Notes: generated by a model not told the origin, from the sequence alone. 64,000 bases of DNA from Rhizobacter sp. Root1238 (GCF_001425825.1 NZ_LMDM01000017.1:1-64000), one strand, 5' to 3'; positions 7,535 to 16,272 are shown, numbered from the stretch's first letter. Numbers and translations are program-made.

Positions 7535-8732
7535 CTTACGTCGAAAATATCTCATGAGGAGCCCGTCTTGGCCGACGTTGGCTATTTCGTTTATTACGTG
7601 CCTCATTTTCTTTGGGATTTACGCTGGAAGGGTCTCGAAGCATGAGATCGTCAGAGGATACATCGAGCCTGAAGGCGGGCTGATGGCTGTCCAAGCGTCC
7701 GCCCAGGGGACAGTGGATGAATTAAACGTCAAGGTCGGGGATGTGGTGTCGAAAGGCCAGCAGCTGGCAATTGTGTCAACACAGAAATATCTGCCCAATG
7801 GAATGAGTTTGCATTCGCGCGTTCTGAGAGAACTTGTTGCGGACTGCGATCTACTGGAGAAGCAGCTTCAGGACGAACAAGCTGCGAACTCTCGTCTCGT
7901 AGCCCTCAGCAGCGTGAGAAGGGAACAACTCCTCTCACAACTGTCCTCAATTGAAAGCCGGACCACATCTCTGCAAGGTGTTGTCAAGTTGCAAGGGGCC
8001 GCGTTGGAGCGATCGAGAGAACTCTTGACTGAAGGGTTCATCTCTCGCCCCGCTACAGAGCGCGCCGAACTTGACGCCGCTACGGCCTCGGATGTTTATC
8101 AAGCAGCGCTGCAAGAGAAAGCGCGATTGAAAGGCGAATACTCAGCACTGTTGGTTTCCGAAGAGTTGCGGATCCAATCATACGAGCAGAGGCAAACATC
8201 CTTGCGCTCCACGCTGAGTCAGCGGCATCGAGAGATTGTGACTGCGGAGGCTGGTCAATCTTTCGTCTTGAAGGCTCCCGAAGGCGGCACTGTCACAAAG
8301 GTGCAAGCCGCGCCGGGCGCAACAGTCGACGCTGGAAGCGTATTGATATCCCTCTCGCCGCTTCGTGCACAGTACCAAGCAGTGATCCTAATCCCGTCTC
8401 GATCCATGGCGTTTGTTAAAGCCGGAATGCCAGTGTACATAAGCTACGACGCCTTTCCATATCAGAAATTCGGAATGCAAAAAGGAGAGCTGTCCGAAAT
8501 AAGCGGGTCTGTTATTTCCGCTCAGAATGAGGTGGGCCCTGTTCGCCTGCTTGAATCGTCATATAAGGCTACGGTTGTGATGCGCGGCCCACTACCAATG
8601 GCCTATGGGGAGGCCGTGTCAATTCGACCGGATATGCTAATTCAAGCGAATATCGTTCGAGATAATAGAACGATATTTGAATGGATTTTTGATCCAATTC
8701 GAGCCGTGGCCCATCGCGTGAATTCCTTGTAA
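7527..8732 (+). CDS. HlyD-family periplasmic adaptor (membrane fusion protein)
   Basis: 401 aa; the ATG at 7527 follows a GGGGAGG ribosome site and overlaps the previous gene by 8 bases. A single N-terminal membrane helix (SWPTLAISFITCLIFFGIYAG) is followed by a biotinyl-lipoyl-like half (VQASAQGTVDELNVKVGDVVSKGQQLAIVST), a long coiled coil (about residues 95-235, Gln/Glu/Arg rich), the second lipoyl half (LKAPEGGTVTKVQAAPGATVDAGSVLISL) and a C-terminal beta domain. It links an inner-membrane ABC exporter to an outer-membrane channel in type I secretion. The exporter is the next gene; a TolC-type channel is not in the window and would have to come from elsewhere. Confidence 0.9.
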   Translation: MNSLRRKYLMRSPSWPTLAISFITCLIFFGIYAGRVSKHEIVRGYIEPEGGLMAVQASAQGTVDELNVKVGDVVSKGQQLAIVSTQKYLPNGMSLHSRVLRELVADCDLLEKQLQDEQAANSRLVALSSVRREQLLSQLSSIESRTTSLQGVVKLQGAALERSRELLTEGFISRPATERAELDAATASDVYQAALQEKARLKGEYSALLVSEELRIQSYEQRQTSLRSTLSQRHREIVTAEAGQSFVLKAPEGGTVTKVQAAPGATVDAGSVLISLSPLRAQYQAVILIPSRSMAFVKAGMPVYISYDAFPYQKFGMQKGELSEISGSVISAQNEVGPVRLLESSYKATVVMRGPLPMAYGEAVSIRPDMLIQANIVRDNRTIFEWIFDPIRAVAHRVNSL

Positions 8733-8752
8733 GAGACTCCAGTACCTGACAC

Positions 8753-10885
8753 ATGAACATCTTCGCGCACGAGAAGAAAGTCCGGTTTATACCCCTGGCT
8801 GAAGCCGGGCATCCGGCACTTGCATGTCTGCAGATGTCATTGACTCTTCACGAGAGCGAACTTGACCTCGCGCGAGCGAAGAGGCTGTGGACGCAGGAAT
8901 TTCGCGGGGACGTAGATAAGGCGATAACCGCAGTTGCGGCGAGTCTCGGACATGCGCTACATCGGCTAAACGTGGATCTTCGACAGCTATCACAGATCGA
9001 CATTGGCTCAATTGTGCAGCACGCTCATGGGTATGGTGTCGTTACAGCGAAGCGGCGCAACAAAATTGTGCTGCTCGACCCGCGGCTTGCCGAAATCGAG
9101 ATCTCGACATCGACAGACAACGAGAGTCAACCGAAAACGATCTGGAGACTTGTTCCAAGTGGGCCCGTCAAATCCGAATCTAAAGCACAAAGGCTGCCGA
9201 TTCGCGCACTTACTTCCGGCATAACCGGGCTTACACGCACCGCGCTAAAGATACTTTCTCTGTCTGCTGCGTTGCAGTTGCTGGCACTTCTCTCTCCACT
9301 ATTCTTTCAACTTGCCTTGGATGAAGTAATTATCTCCCGTGATACAGATTTCCTGGTACTGTTGGTGCTCGCTTTTTCGGTAATTGGATTGGTCTCTGCG
9401 TTTGCTTTGCACGCTCGCTCGACGCTTTTGACACAGGTCGATGGATCGCTCAAATTCCATCTCTCAAGTAGTTTTTTTCTACACCTGATGCGGCTTCCCC
9501 TTGAGTACCATGGAAGTCGTAATATCGGGGAGACTCTCTCGCGCTTTAACTCGCTCTCTGTTGTTCAGGCAGCCTTGACTGGAAAATATATAGAAATAAT
9601 ATTGGATGGGATAATGTCTGTCCTGACGATATCGGTGATGTTATTCTATAGTCCGAAGTTGACGGCCGTATGCGTGGGATCAATGGGTGCATTTTTTTTG
9701 GCGAAGTGCTACTTCACCCCTCGACTTAGGGCTGCGAATAAGGAGTTGATACGGTCCGCCTCTTTGGAGACGTCGTTTCTTATTGAGTCAGTTCGCGCTG
9801 TGCGCCTGATTAAGTTCGCAAACGGAATCGAATCCCGTCTAAATGCGTGGTCTGTTCGACGATTGGGCCTAATCCGAAATTCGGAGGAGCTGGCGCGCAG
9901 CGGGGGCGCGTTCGCAACGCTAAAGCAACTGTTATCCGCATCCGAGTATTTGATTGTCACGAGCATTGGCATATTGGATGTCGTCTCCGGTGCAATCTCG
10001 GTGGGTATGCTGGTTGCATTTCAGTTTTATCGACTGCAGTTCACTGGAAAGGTTGCATCATTGATAGATGGCTACTTCGAGCGGGAAATGCATGAAATCC
10101 ATCTGGAGCGCCTTGCTGATATTTACAATCAACCAGTTGAGAAAGGCAGCTATCTCACCGGCGATAGGGTCTTCGACAACCCCGTGGGTATCCAGCTTGA
10201 CTCTTTGGGATTTCGATATGGAGCGGACTCGCCCTGGCTCTTTCGGGATGTCCATCTGGTGATTCGGCCAGGCGAGTTTGTGGGTATATCAGCTCCATCG
10301 GGCAAGGGTAAATCTACGCTTCTGAAAGTGCTCAGTGGGGTGTTGAACCCAAGCGAGGGCAATGTCCTGTTCGACGGGAAGGGCTCGGGCGAAATCTCAC
10401 CACCCGACCTGCGCTCAGCAATTGGAGTTGTCTTGCAAGATGAAGTCGTACTTTCGGGTACGATACTGGAAAACGTTGCGGTATTTGATGACTCGCCGGA
10501 TGAGGACTGGGCATCTGTATGCCTAGCATGCGCTGGGCTCGTTGATGATTTGAATCTTTGGCCCCTTGGGATTCATACTCCGATCGGCGACGAGGGGATA
10601 TCGCTTTCGGGGGGGCAGAAACAGCGGCTATTCATTGCGCGCGCTCTCTACAAAAGGCCACTACTCCTTATCCTCGATGAGGCAACAAGTTCCGTTGATG
10701 CTCAGACGGAGGCGCTTATTTTTAGTCACGTCGCCGCAATGTCAAGCACGAGAATTTTGGTGTCTCACAGACCTGAGATATTGTCGCTCTGCGATAGAGT
10801 CTTCGAATTTCGTGATCGTGGCATATTGGAAAGGCCGAGTCATTCGCTGAGCAGTCGTCATCCGGTAGTTCTGGAAGCACAATGA
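8753..10885 (+). CDS. peptide/bacteriocin-type ABC exporter with inactive C39-like domain
   Basis: 710 aa. Residues about 12-130 align with the C39 peptidase domain of bacteriocin exporters, but Pro21 stands where the catalytic Cys belongs (PALACLQM versus CGxACLxM) and Tyr94 replaces the His; Asp109 (LLDP) remains. It should not cleave and probably acts as a substrate-binding C39-like domain, as in HlyB. Residues about 155-430 form a six-helix type 1 exporter domain. The C-terminal nucleotide-binding domain has Walker A SAPSGKGKST (first Gly replaced by Ala), signature LSGGQKQR, Walker B LLILDEATS and H-loop SHR. With the HlyD protein upstream it would export an unprocessed or elsewhere-processed substrate, probably the cluster's precursor. 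Confidence 0.9.
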   Translation: MNIFAHEKKVRFIPLAEAGHPALACLQMSLTLHESELDLARAKRLWTQEFRGDVDKAITAVAASLGHALHRLNVDLRQLSQIDIGSIVQHAHGYGVVTAKRRNKIVLLDPRLAEIEISTSTDNESQPKTIWRLVPSGPVKSESKAQRLPIRALTSGITGLTRTALKILSLSAALQLLALLSPLFFQLALDEVIISRDTDFLVLLVLAFSVIGLVSAFALHARSTLLTQVDGSLKFHLSSSFFLHLMRLPLEYHGSRNIGETLSRFNSLSVVQAALTGKYIEIILDGIMSVLTISVMLFYSPKLTAVCVGSMGAFFLAKCYFTPRLRAANKELIRSASLETSFLIESVRAVRLIKFANGIESRLNAWSVRRLGLIRNSEELARSGGAFATLKQLLSASEYLIVTSIGILDVVSGAISVGMLVAFQFYRLQFTGKVASLIDGYFEREMHEIHLERLADIYNQPVEKGSYLTGDRVFDNPVGIQLDSLGFRYGADSPWLFRDVHLVIRPGEFVGISAPSGKGKSTLLKVLSGVLNPSEGNVLFDGKGSGEISPPDLRSAIGVVLQDEVVLSGTILENVAVFDDSPDEDWASVCLACAGLVDDLNLWPLGIHTPIGDEGISLSGGQKQRLFIARALYKRPLLLILDEATSSVDAQTEALIFSHVAAMSSTRILVSHRPEILSLCDRVFEFRDRGILERPSHSLSSRHPVVLEAQ

Positions 10886-10935
10886 GACTGTGGTCAAGGG
10901 CGCATTGTTGATGCATAGTTGCACAAATTGCGCTG

Positions 10936-12543
10936 GTGTCGATGATTCCTCTTGACGCAAGTGCGGATGGGAGTGAAAGCTCAATGTATTCAGCACTGAA
11001 ATTTAGCTTTGATCACGATCGCAGCGGCGCTTGTGTTGTCGCAGCTCTTGTCGATCGGGGGGGCGTCGAGCGTGCGGCGTTCTTCCCGGAGCACCTTGGC
11101 GATCAGCAATTAACTTACGACTCGGCAGTCGAAGTCGGGTCAATTACGAAGACTATGGTGGCATTCTTGGCTGCCGAGCTCGCAAGGGATGGAGATTGGA
11201 ATTTGGATGCACCGGCCCAGGCATTCTTGCCAAAGGGCTGGACGCTTCCGCTTAGTATCGGACGGCAGATTTCCCTACGTCAGCTCTTAACCCACACCTC
11301 CGGTTTGCCGTCTATAACACCGGGGCTGATAACTGGAACTATTGGAGATCCATACGGGGGGTTGACTGAAGGAATATTGGCGGCCGAACTTCGTAAGCTG
11401 GAGCTGCGTCAAGGCGGGCAGGAGAAGTATAAATATTCTAACCTCGGCTATATGCTGCTTTCGTTGATGATATCAAATCACTATGGATTATCGCTTGAAA
11501 GCATATTAAGGCGAAATTTGTTCGAGCCGCTCGGGATGGTGCGAAGTTTTGTGAATATACAAAATGCAAATGGTACTGCTGTTGCCCCCGGTCATTTGTC
11601 GAACGGGCGGTCCACAGGGGGATGGAGTTCCGTCGGAAATCTATCCGGATTTGGTTCGGTTCACTCTACGCTAAATGATATGGTGAAGTACGTGCGAGCC
11701 AACTTGGGATTGCCTACATGCGGCAGGATTTCTGAGCTATTAAAAAGCACTCATATTGCTCTTGGTGAGGCGCTTGGCATGAGTTGGCAAGTTGTTCAAG
11801 GCCAGCAAGAGAGAGTAATATTTCATGAAGGTGCGACTGGCGGATATTCGTCGTTCGTTGGCTTAATGCCCGAACAGGAGCGTGGAGTAGTCCTATTAAC
11901 TGACACCTCGTTGATAGATCTAGGTGGCCTGAATCGCATCGGTCTCCACCTACTTGGTTTGGATGTGCCGGCGCCTGCTCCACGGTTCGCGAGGTCAAGT
12001 GTCCCGTCGGAAATACTTGCGAGCATTGGCGGAAGCTACGACTACGAAGGAAAAGTACTCGAAGTCAGAGCGTCGCAAGTGCCGGGGATTCAGTTTCGGA
12101 TCGATGAAAACGATTGGGGTGACCTGCATTTTGATAGTTACGGAGATTTCTATTCTGAGATCATTGGCGCTGTTATATCCCCCGCAGTCTCAAATGGCCG
12201 TGTGAACGGATTGACGCTGAAGCAGGGCGGCTCGGCGATTTATGCGCCGCGCCTGGGAGGCGTCTCCGTTGATGAGTCATTGCTGTTTGAATGGGTTGGA
12301 AGGTATGAAATGACGGAGAAGTTCTCCATTGTCGTCAGTTCGCGAGGGGGGAGAATTTATGCGCAGGGAACTGGGCAGCCGGAAGTGGAGCTGCATGTCA
12401 CAGGAGCAGAAATTCTCGAGACTGCAGGAGTCGCTGCGAGAATCGAGTTTCATCGCTCCAGAGAGATGAAGATTGACGGGCTCTTTTTATCGCAGGCCGG
12501 TCGACGACATTGGGCGCGTCGTACACGTGAAGTGAATCAATGA
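10936..12543 (+). CDS. serine hydrolase of the class C beta-lactamase / peptidase S12 fold
   Basis: Up to 535 aa. The start is uncertain: GTG 10936, ATG 10942, or ATG 10984, which has the best ribosome site (GGGAG). With residue 1 at 10936, the active-site motifs are S69-ITK (SxxK), Y167-S-N (YxN) and H297-E-G (the KTG equivalent). The C-terminal ~190 residues look beta-rich, like the lipocalin-type extension (DUF3471-like) of such hydrolases. No signal peptide is evident at any start. The family includes esterases, D-aminopeptidases and D-Ala carboxypeptidases. In this operon it may trim the exported peptide or inactivate it for self-protection; neither is shown by sequence. It shares the AT-rich composition of the cluster. 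Confidence 0.82.
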   Translation: MSMIPLDASADGSESSMYSALKFSFDHDRSGACVVAALVDRGGVERAAFFPEHLGDQQLTYDSAVEVGSITKTMVAFLAAELARDGDWNLDAPAQAFLPKGWTLPLSIGRQISLRQLLTHTSGLPSITPGLITGTIGDPYGGLTEGILAAELRKLELRQGGQEKYKYSNLGYMLLSLMISNHYGLSLESILRRNLFEPLGMVRSFVNIQNANGTAVAPGHLSNGRSTGGWSSVGNLSGFGSVHSTLNDMVKYVRANLGLPTCGRISELLKSTHIALGEALGMSWQVVQGQQERVIFHEGATGGYSSFVGLMPEQERGVVLLTDTSLIDLGGLNRIGLHLLGLDVPAPAPRFARSSVPSEILASIGGSYDYEGKVLEVRASQVPGIQFRIDENDWGDLHFDSYGDFYSEIIGAVISPAVSNGRVNGLTLKQGGSAIYAPRLGGVSVDESLLFEWVGRYEMTEKFSIVVSSRGGRIYAQGTGQPEVELHVTGAEILETAGVAARIEFHRSREMKIDGLFLSQAGRRHWARRTREVNQ

Positions 12544-12561
12544 ACTATTGGGGGTTCTGCT

Positions 12562-13215
12562 ATGTCCATTGAAAGGGGCTCTATCATTCGTCTGGCGCTA
12601 TACACGCTCGTGGCGATGATGTTTTTCATTGCGGCGGTCGTTTGGGCACAAATCCCGGCGTTAAGATTAGTGCCCATGCATTTTTCTGCGGATGGTTCGG
12701 TGGAAGAGTGGGGTAGTCCTGCAATTGTGGTTCTTCTATTGCCATGCGTCGCGGCCGTTCTTCTTTATTTTATTTCCATAGGGCAGCGACCTTCGGAGAG
12801 AAATAATTTGGATTTCCGCTTTGGTGTCGCAGTGTTGTATGTGTGCTTCTTCGCGGTTCTCTTCCTACATGTGCTGGTTCTGCAAGCTGCGTTGATGATT
12901 AAGCCGGCACTGGCGATTTCCGCCGAGATAACTTCGAGTTTTGTCATTGTTGTTGTTGGGTTCCTTTTTCTTGTTATCCCACGTAATGCGTTAATTGGAC
13001 TGCGTTTTCCGTGGTCCCTGCGGAGTGAGGTTTGCTGGTCTAGAACGCACGCAGTCGGAGGAGTTGTTTTTGTTGCACTAGGTGTGATTTCTTTCCTTAT
13101 AGAGTTCAGCCCATTGGCATATCATCTGCACGGTATGATATTTGTCCCGGCCATGATGGTCGGTATTGTGATCTCCGCGCTTGTATCTTATATGCAATGC
13201 AGGGTGGATTCGTAG
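12562..13215 (+). CDS. SdpI/DUF1648-family integral membrane protein, candidate immunity protein
   Basis: 217 aa with about six membrane helices. The N-terminal half carries the DUF1648 signature VPMHFSADGSVEEWGS (38-52). The C-terminal half has the SdpI signature PRNALIGLRFPWSLRSEVCWSRTH (140-163, split here by helices before and after). In Bacillus subtilis, SdpI confers immunity to the SdpC killing peptide and controls its own regulator. It lies 18 bases after the hydrolase gene at the end of the operon, the position expected of a self-protection gene. DUF1648 proteins are also common outside toxin loci, so immunity is an inference from context. Confidence 0.82.
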   Translation: MSIERGSIIRLALYTLVAMMFFIAAVVWAQIPALRLVPMHFSADGSVEEWGSPAIVVLLLPCVAAVLLYFISIGQRPSERNNLDFRFGVAVLYVCFFAVLFLHVLVLQAALMIKPALAISAEITSSFVIVVVGFLFLVIPRNALIGLRFPWSLRSEVCWSRTHAVGGVVFVALGVISFLIEFSPLAYHLHGMIFVPAMMVGIVISALVSYMQCRVDS

Positions 13216-14206
13216 GGTCAATGGATGGCCATTTCTTTTGAAGGATGGCCGCTCAATTCGATCGGGGCGATCGATGAATTGCGGAAATTCGATTGTGAGT
13301 CGTTACAGGGCAAGGGTCTACCGAATTGCGCTCGCCGAATGTGAAAGCGTTTCCGCAATGAAGAGCTGCCGTGGATGACAACGATGGAATGACGGACTAC
13401 CTTCTTTGGCGGGCTGGAGACTACCCTGGCTGAGCGTTGAGCGGGAGTGCGACAGTCCGTGCGAAGATGAGCCGCAATGAGCGGCCCAGGTCAACTTGTG
13501 CTTCAGGATGGAGGCAGCGCCCGCCAGGCGCTCGCCGATTTGGTCATGGCGTGGGCACGTGACTCTCAGACTGGCGAGCCGTGCTACATCCTTGAGCTCG
13601 ACGCCCAGCACCGAGGAGCCAAATGTGGATGCGAATGTCAGAGTTGCGGCCTAGCGCTCACCGCTGTCACCGCTGTCAACGCGGCCAAAGCCGAGTGCCG
13701 GCATCGGTTGCAGCGAAGGAGTCCTCCGCCACCTCTTTCAACTGCTTGATCGTTGCCTTGGGCTCCAGCTTGCTGAGCTTGGCAAACACGCGGTCGACCC
13801 AGGCGGCTTTCTTCAGGGCAGTCGACATGATCTTTCCAGTACTGCGGGGAGATTTGAGGCTCGGACCGAACTCTACGACGGGACTAAACGGCTGACGAGA
13901 GGGCTTGTCATGGCGAGCCCGACAGGAGTTCGAGAGTAGGCTGCTCGCGTTCAAAGCATCCTAGGAGACGACAGCAGGGCGATCAGCAACGCAGGGGTGC
14001 CGAAGATTGGGGCTGCGACCGCGCAGCCGATCACCGCACTGATACGGAAGTGATACGGTCCCTTGAATTCACCTATGAAGGCGACCCATTGAACTACGGC
14101 GAGCGGCTGCGGATTCTAGCGGGCGCCGCATGGGCCGGCGGCAGTGCTTCGTACCTGCCGAGCGGGGACGGCGATACTCCGCCACGCCCACTCTTCACGT
14201 CGAAAA
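13216..14206. other. intergenic boundary between the peptide cluster and the GC-rich chromosome
   Basis: About 1 kb in which composition changes from AT-richer to GC-rich. Open frames are short and shadowing; only a 50-codon frame at 13676-13828 (minus) has a plausible ribosome site. No integrase, tRNA or clear flanking repeat was seen, so the mechanism by which the 4.9-13.2 kb block entered is unknown. Confidence 0.4.
13676..13828 (-). CDS. small hypothetical protein or gene fragment
   Basis: A 50-aa frame starting MSTALKKAAWVDRVFAKLSKLEP, preceded by GGAAAG seven bases before the ATG. The N-terminal helix pattern looks protein-like and lysine-rich, but the last residues (GTRLWPR) look out of register, suggesting truncation by rearrangement. 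No function recognised. Confidence 0.3.
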   Translation of the reverse strand: MSTALKKAAWVDRVFAKLSKLEPKATIKQLKEVAEDSFAATDAGTRLWPR

Positions 14207-14644
14207 ATGCAGCGATCTCCTGACTCCCTTTCCGTCGAGGTTGTTGATGCGCTGAGGCGCGGCAACAAGATCGAGGCCATCAAGCTTCTCAGGGACGCCA
14301 CGGGACTGGGCCTGAGCGAGGCGAAGGACGCGGTGGAAAGAGTCGAATCGGGGGAGTCGCCCGCCCTGCAGGAACGCGTCCGTTCCTCCACGATGTCGCC
14401 TGAGATCGAAGCGGCCCTTCAGCAGGGCAACAAGATTGAAGCCATACGGCTGCTGCGAGCGCAAACCGGGGTGGGCCTCAAGGAGGCCAAGGAAGCGGTC
14501 GACGCGGCTTCTGACGGCCGTCAAGCGACGGCACCCGGAGGTTCCCCCGGCGAGGTCAAGCGATCCGGCAGTTCCCTCAAGTGGTTCGTCGCCGTGATCT
14601 TCGCGGCGGCCATGCTCATCTACTTCGTGCTCAAGCCAGCCTGA
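14207..14644 (+). CDS. membrane-anchored protein with two ribosomal L7/L12 C-terminal-like repeats
   Basis: 145 aa. Two tandem copies of an L7/L12 C-terminal-domain-like motif are visible: GNKIEAIKLLRDATGLGLSE (19-38) and GNKIEAIRLLRAQTGVGLKE (about 74-93), each preceded by a helix VVDALRRG / IEAALQQG. A low-complexity linker and one C-terminal membrane helix (SLKWFVAVIFAAAMLIYFVL) follow. In L7/L12 this module binds translation factors; in stand-alone bacterial proteins the role is unknown. The ATG at 14207 was chosen because the repeat begins soon after it; the ribosome site is weak. It stands alone, convergent with the Liv operon. Confidence 0.7.
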   Translation: MQRSPDSLSVEVVDALRRGNKIEAIKLLRDATGLGLSEAKDAVERVESGESPALQERVRSSTMSPEIEAALQQGNKIEAIRLLRAQTGVGLKEAKEAVDAASDGRQATAPGGSPGEVKRSGSSLKWFVAVIFAAAMLIYFVLKPA

Positions 14645-14739
14645 GAGGGCCGGTTGGCGATGCGGATCCCGAGCAGCGGCAGCGCGTCGAAACGGCTGAT
14701 GACTGCGATCAGTGCCAGGCAGGCGGCCACGCCCGTGAT

Positions 14740-15486
14740 TCAGGCTGCGGCGGCGGGCACGTCGATCGGCGCGCCGCCAAGAAACAGCCGCTCGATGTGC
14801 GGGTCGGCCAGCAGCTCGCCGGCCGGGCGGTGCAGCACGAGGCGGCCCGATTCGAGCGCGATCGCCTCGTCGGCCACCTTCAGCGCGCTCTTCACGTTCT
14901 GCTCGACCATCAGCACCGTGGTGCCCTGCTGCGCCAGCTCGCGCAGCAGCGCGAACACATCGGCGACGACGATCGGAGACAACCCGATCGACGGTTCGTC
15001 GATCAGCAGCACGCGCGGGCGCAGCAGCATCGCGCGGGCGATTTCCAGCTGCTTCTGCTCGCCGCCCGACAGTGCCGACGCCTGGCTGCCGATGCGGGCC
15101 TGCACGCGCGGAAAGCGCGCCAGCACCTCGGGAATGCGCGCGTGCGTGGTCTTCATGCCGAGCGTGATGCCGCCGAGCTCGAGGTTCTGCCACACGGTGA
15201 GCTGGCCGAACAGGTTGCGCCCCTGCGGCACGAAGGCGACGCCGTGCTTGCACAGCAGATCTTTCGGGGCGCTGCCGGTGATGTCCACGCCGTCGAGCCG
15301 GATGCGGCCCTGGCGCAGCTTCAGCAGGCCGAACAGCGTCTTCAGCACGGTCGACTTGCCGGCGCCATTCGGGCCGAGCAGCAACGTGATCCTGCCGCGC
15401 CCGGCCTGCAGGCTGAGGTTGTTGAGGATCATGAACTCGCCATAGCCGGCGACGACCTCCTCGAACTCGATCGCCGTGTCCGTCAT
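14740..15486 (-). CDS. livF: branched-chain amino acid-type ABC transporter ATP-binding protein LivF
   Basis: 248 aa ATPase with Walker A GPNGAGKST, Q-loop (AFVPQGRNLF), signature LSGGEQKQLEIARA and Walker B VLLIDEPSIGL, matching the LivF subfamily, which is shorter than LivG. It energises uptake with LivG for the LivH/LivM permease. It is the last gene of the minus-strand operon, 39 bases after livG. Substrates of such systems range from Leu/Ile/Val to amides, urea and aromatic acids; the adjacent dehydrogenase gene leaves this open. Confidence 0.9.
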   Translation of the reverse strand: MTDTAIEFEEVVAGYGEFMILNNLSLQAGRGRITLLLGPNGAGKSTVLKTLFGLLKLRQGRIRLDGVDITGSAPKDLLCKHGVAFVPQGRNLFGQLTVWQNLELGGITLGMKTTHARIPEVLARFPRVQARIGSQASALSGGEQKQLEIARAMLLRPRVLLIDEPSIGLSPIVVADVFALLRELAQQGTTVLMVEQNVKSALKVADEAIALESGRLVLHRPAGELLADPHIERLFLGGAPIDVPAAAA

Positions 15487-15525
15487 GCCGCCGTTTCCCT
15501 TGGCCGCTCGACTCCGGCAAGCGAC

Positions 15526-16272
15526 TCAGTTGCCGAGATACGCATCCAGCACCTCCCGATTCCCCCGAATCTCCGCCGGCGTGCCCACCGCCATCACCGT
15601 CCCCTCGACCATCACCATGATGCGGTGGCACAGGTCCATCACGAAATCCATGTTGTGCTCGATCACGATGAAGCTGCCGCCCCGCTCGCGGTTCAGCGCC
15701 TTCAGCAGCACGCCGATGCCGCCGACCAGGCTCGGGTTGACGCCGGCGCACGGCTCGTCGAGCAGCACCAGGTCGGGCGCGCTCATGAAGGCCATCGCGA
15801 TGTCGACCAGCTTCTGCTGGCCGTAGCTCAGTTCGCCGGCCAACTGCTGCGCCACGTGGCCGAGGCGGAATTTCTCGATCAGCGCATCGGCCTGCGCACC
15901 GAGCCCGGAATCGCCCGGCGCGAACAGCCGGCGCGCCAGGTTGCCGTGGTGCTCCTGCGCAGCCACCAGCAGGTTGTCGCGTACGCTCATCCGGGCGAAC
16001 ACCTGCAGCGTCTGGAACGTGCGGCCGACGCCGCGCCGGCTCAGCTGCAGCGGCGACAGGCCGGTGATGTCCCGGCCCTTCAGCTCGACCCGCCCGCCGT
16101 CCGGGCGGATCTGCCCGAGCACGCTGTTGAACATCGTCGTCTTGCCCGACCCGTTCGGGCCGATCACGCCGAAGATCTCGCCCGGCATCACCTCGAACGA
16201 CACGCCGGCCACCGCGGCGATCGCGCCATACGACTTGCGCAGCTCGGTGACCTTCAGCAGCGGCACGCTCAT
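15526..16272 (-). CDS. livG: branched-chain amino acid-type ABC transporter ATP-binding protein LivG
   Basis: 248 aa. Walker A GPNGSGKTT, the LivG-type RTFQTLQVF segment, signature LSYGQQKLVDIAMA and Walker B LVLLDEPCAGVNP are all present. The ATG at 16272 overlaps the livM stop (4 bases), indicating coupled translation. The C-terminal region with VGTPAEIRGNREVLDAYLG is the typical LivG ending. Partner of LivF in the inner-membrane transporter. Confidence 0.9.
   Translation of the reverse strand: MSVPLLKVTELRKSYGAIAAVAGVSFEVMPGEIFGVIGPNGSGKTTMFNSVLGQIRPDGGRVELKGRDITGLSPLQLSRRGVGRTFQTLQVFARMSVRDNLLVAAQEHHGNLARRLFAPGDSGLGAQADALIEKFRLGHVAQQLAGELSYGQQKLVDIAMAFMSAPDLVLLDEPCAGVNPSLVGGIGVLLKALNRERGGSFIVIEHNMDFVMDLCHRIMVMVEGTVMAVGTPAEIRGNREVLDAYLGN

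Noticed and set aside
14195-15751. 518-codon minus-strand frame across the L7/L12-like gene and livF
   Set aside because: Arg/Gly-rich high-GC shadow; real genes are supported in other frames by family motifs.
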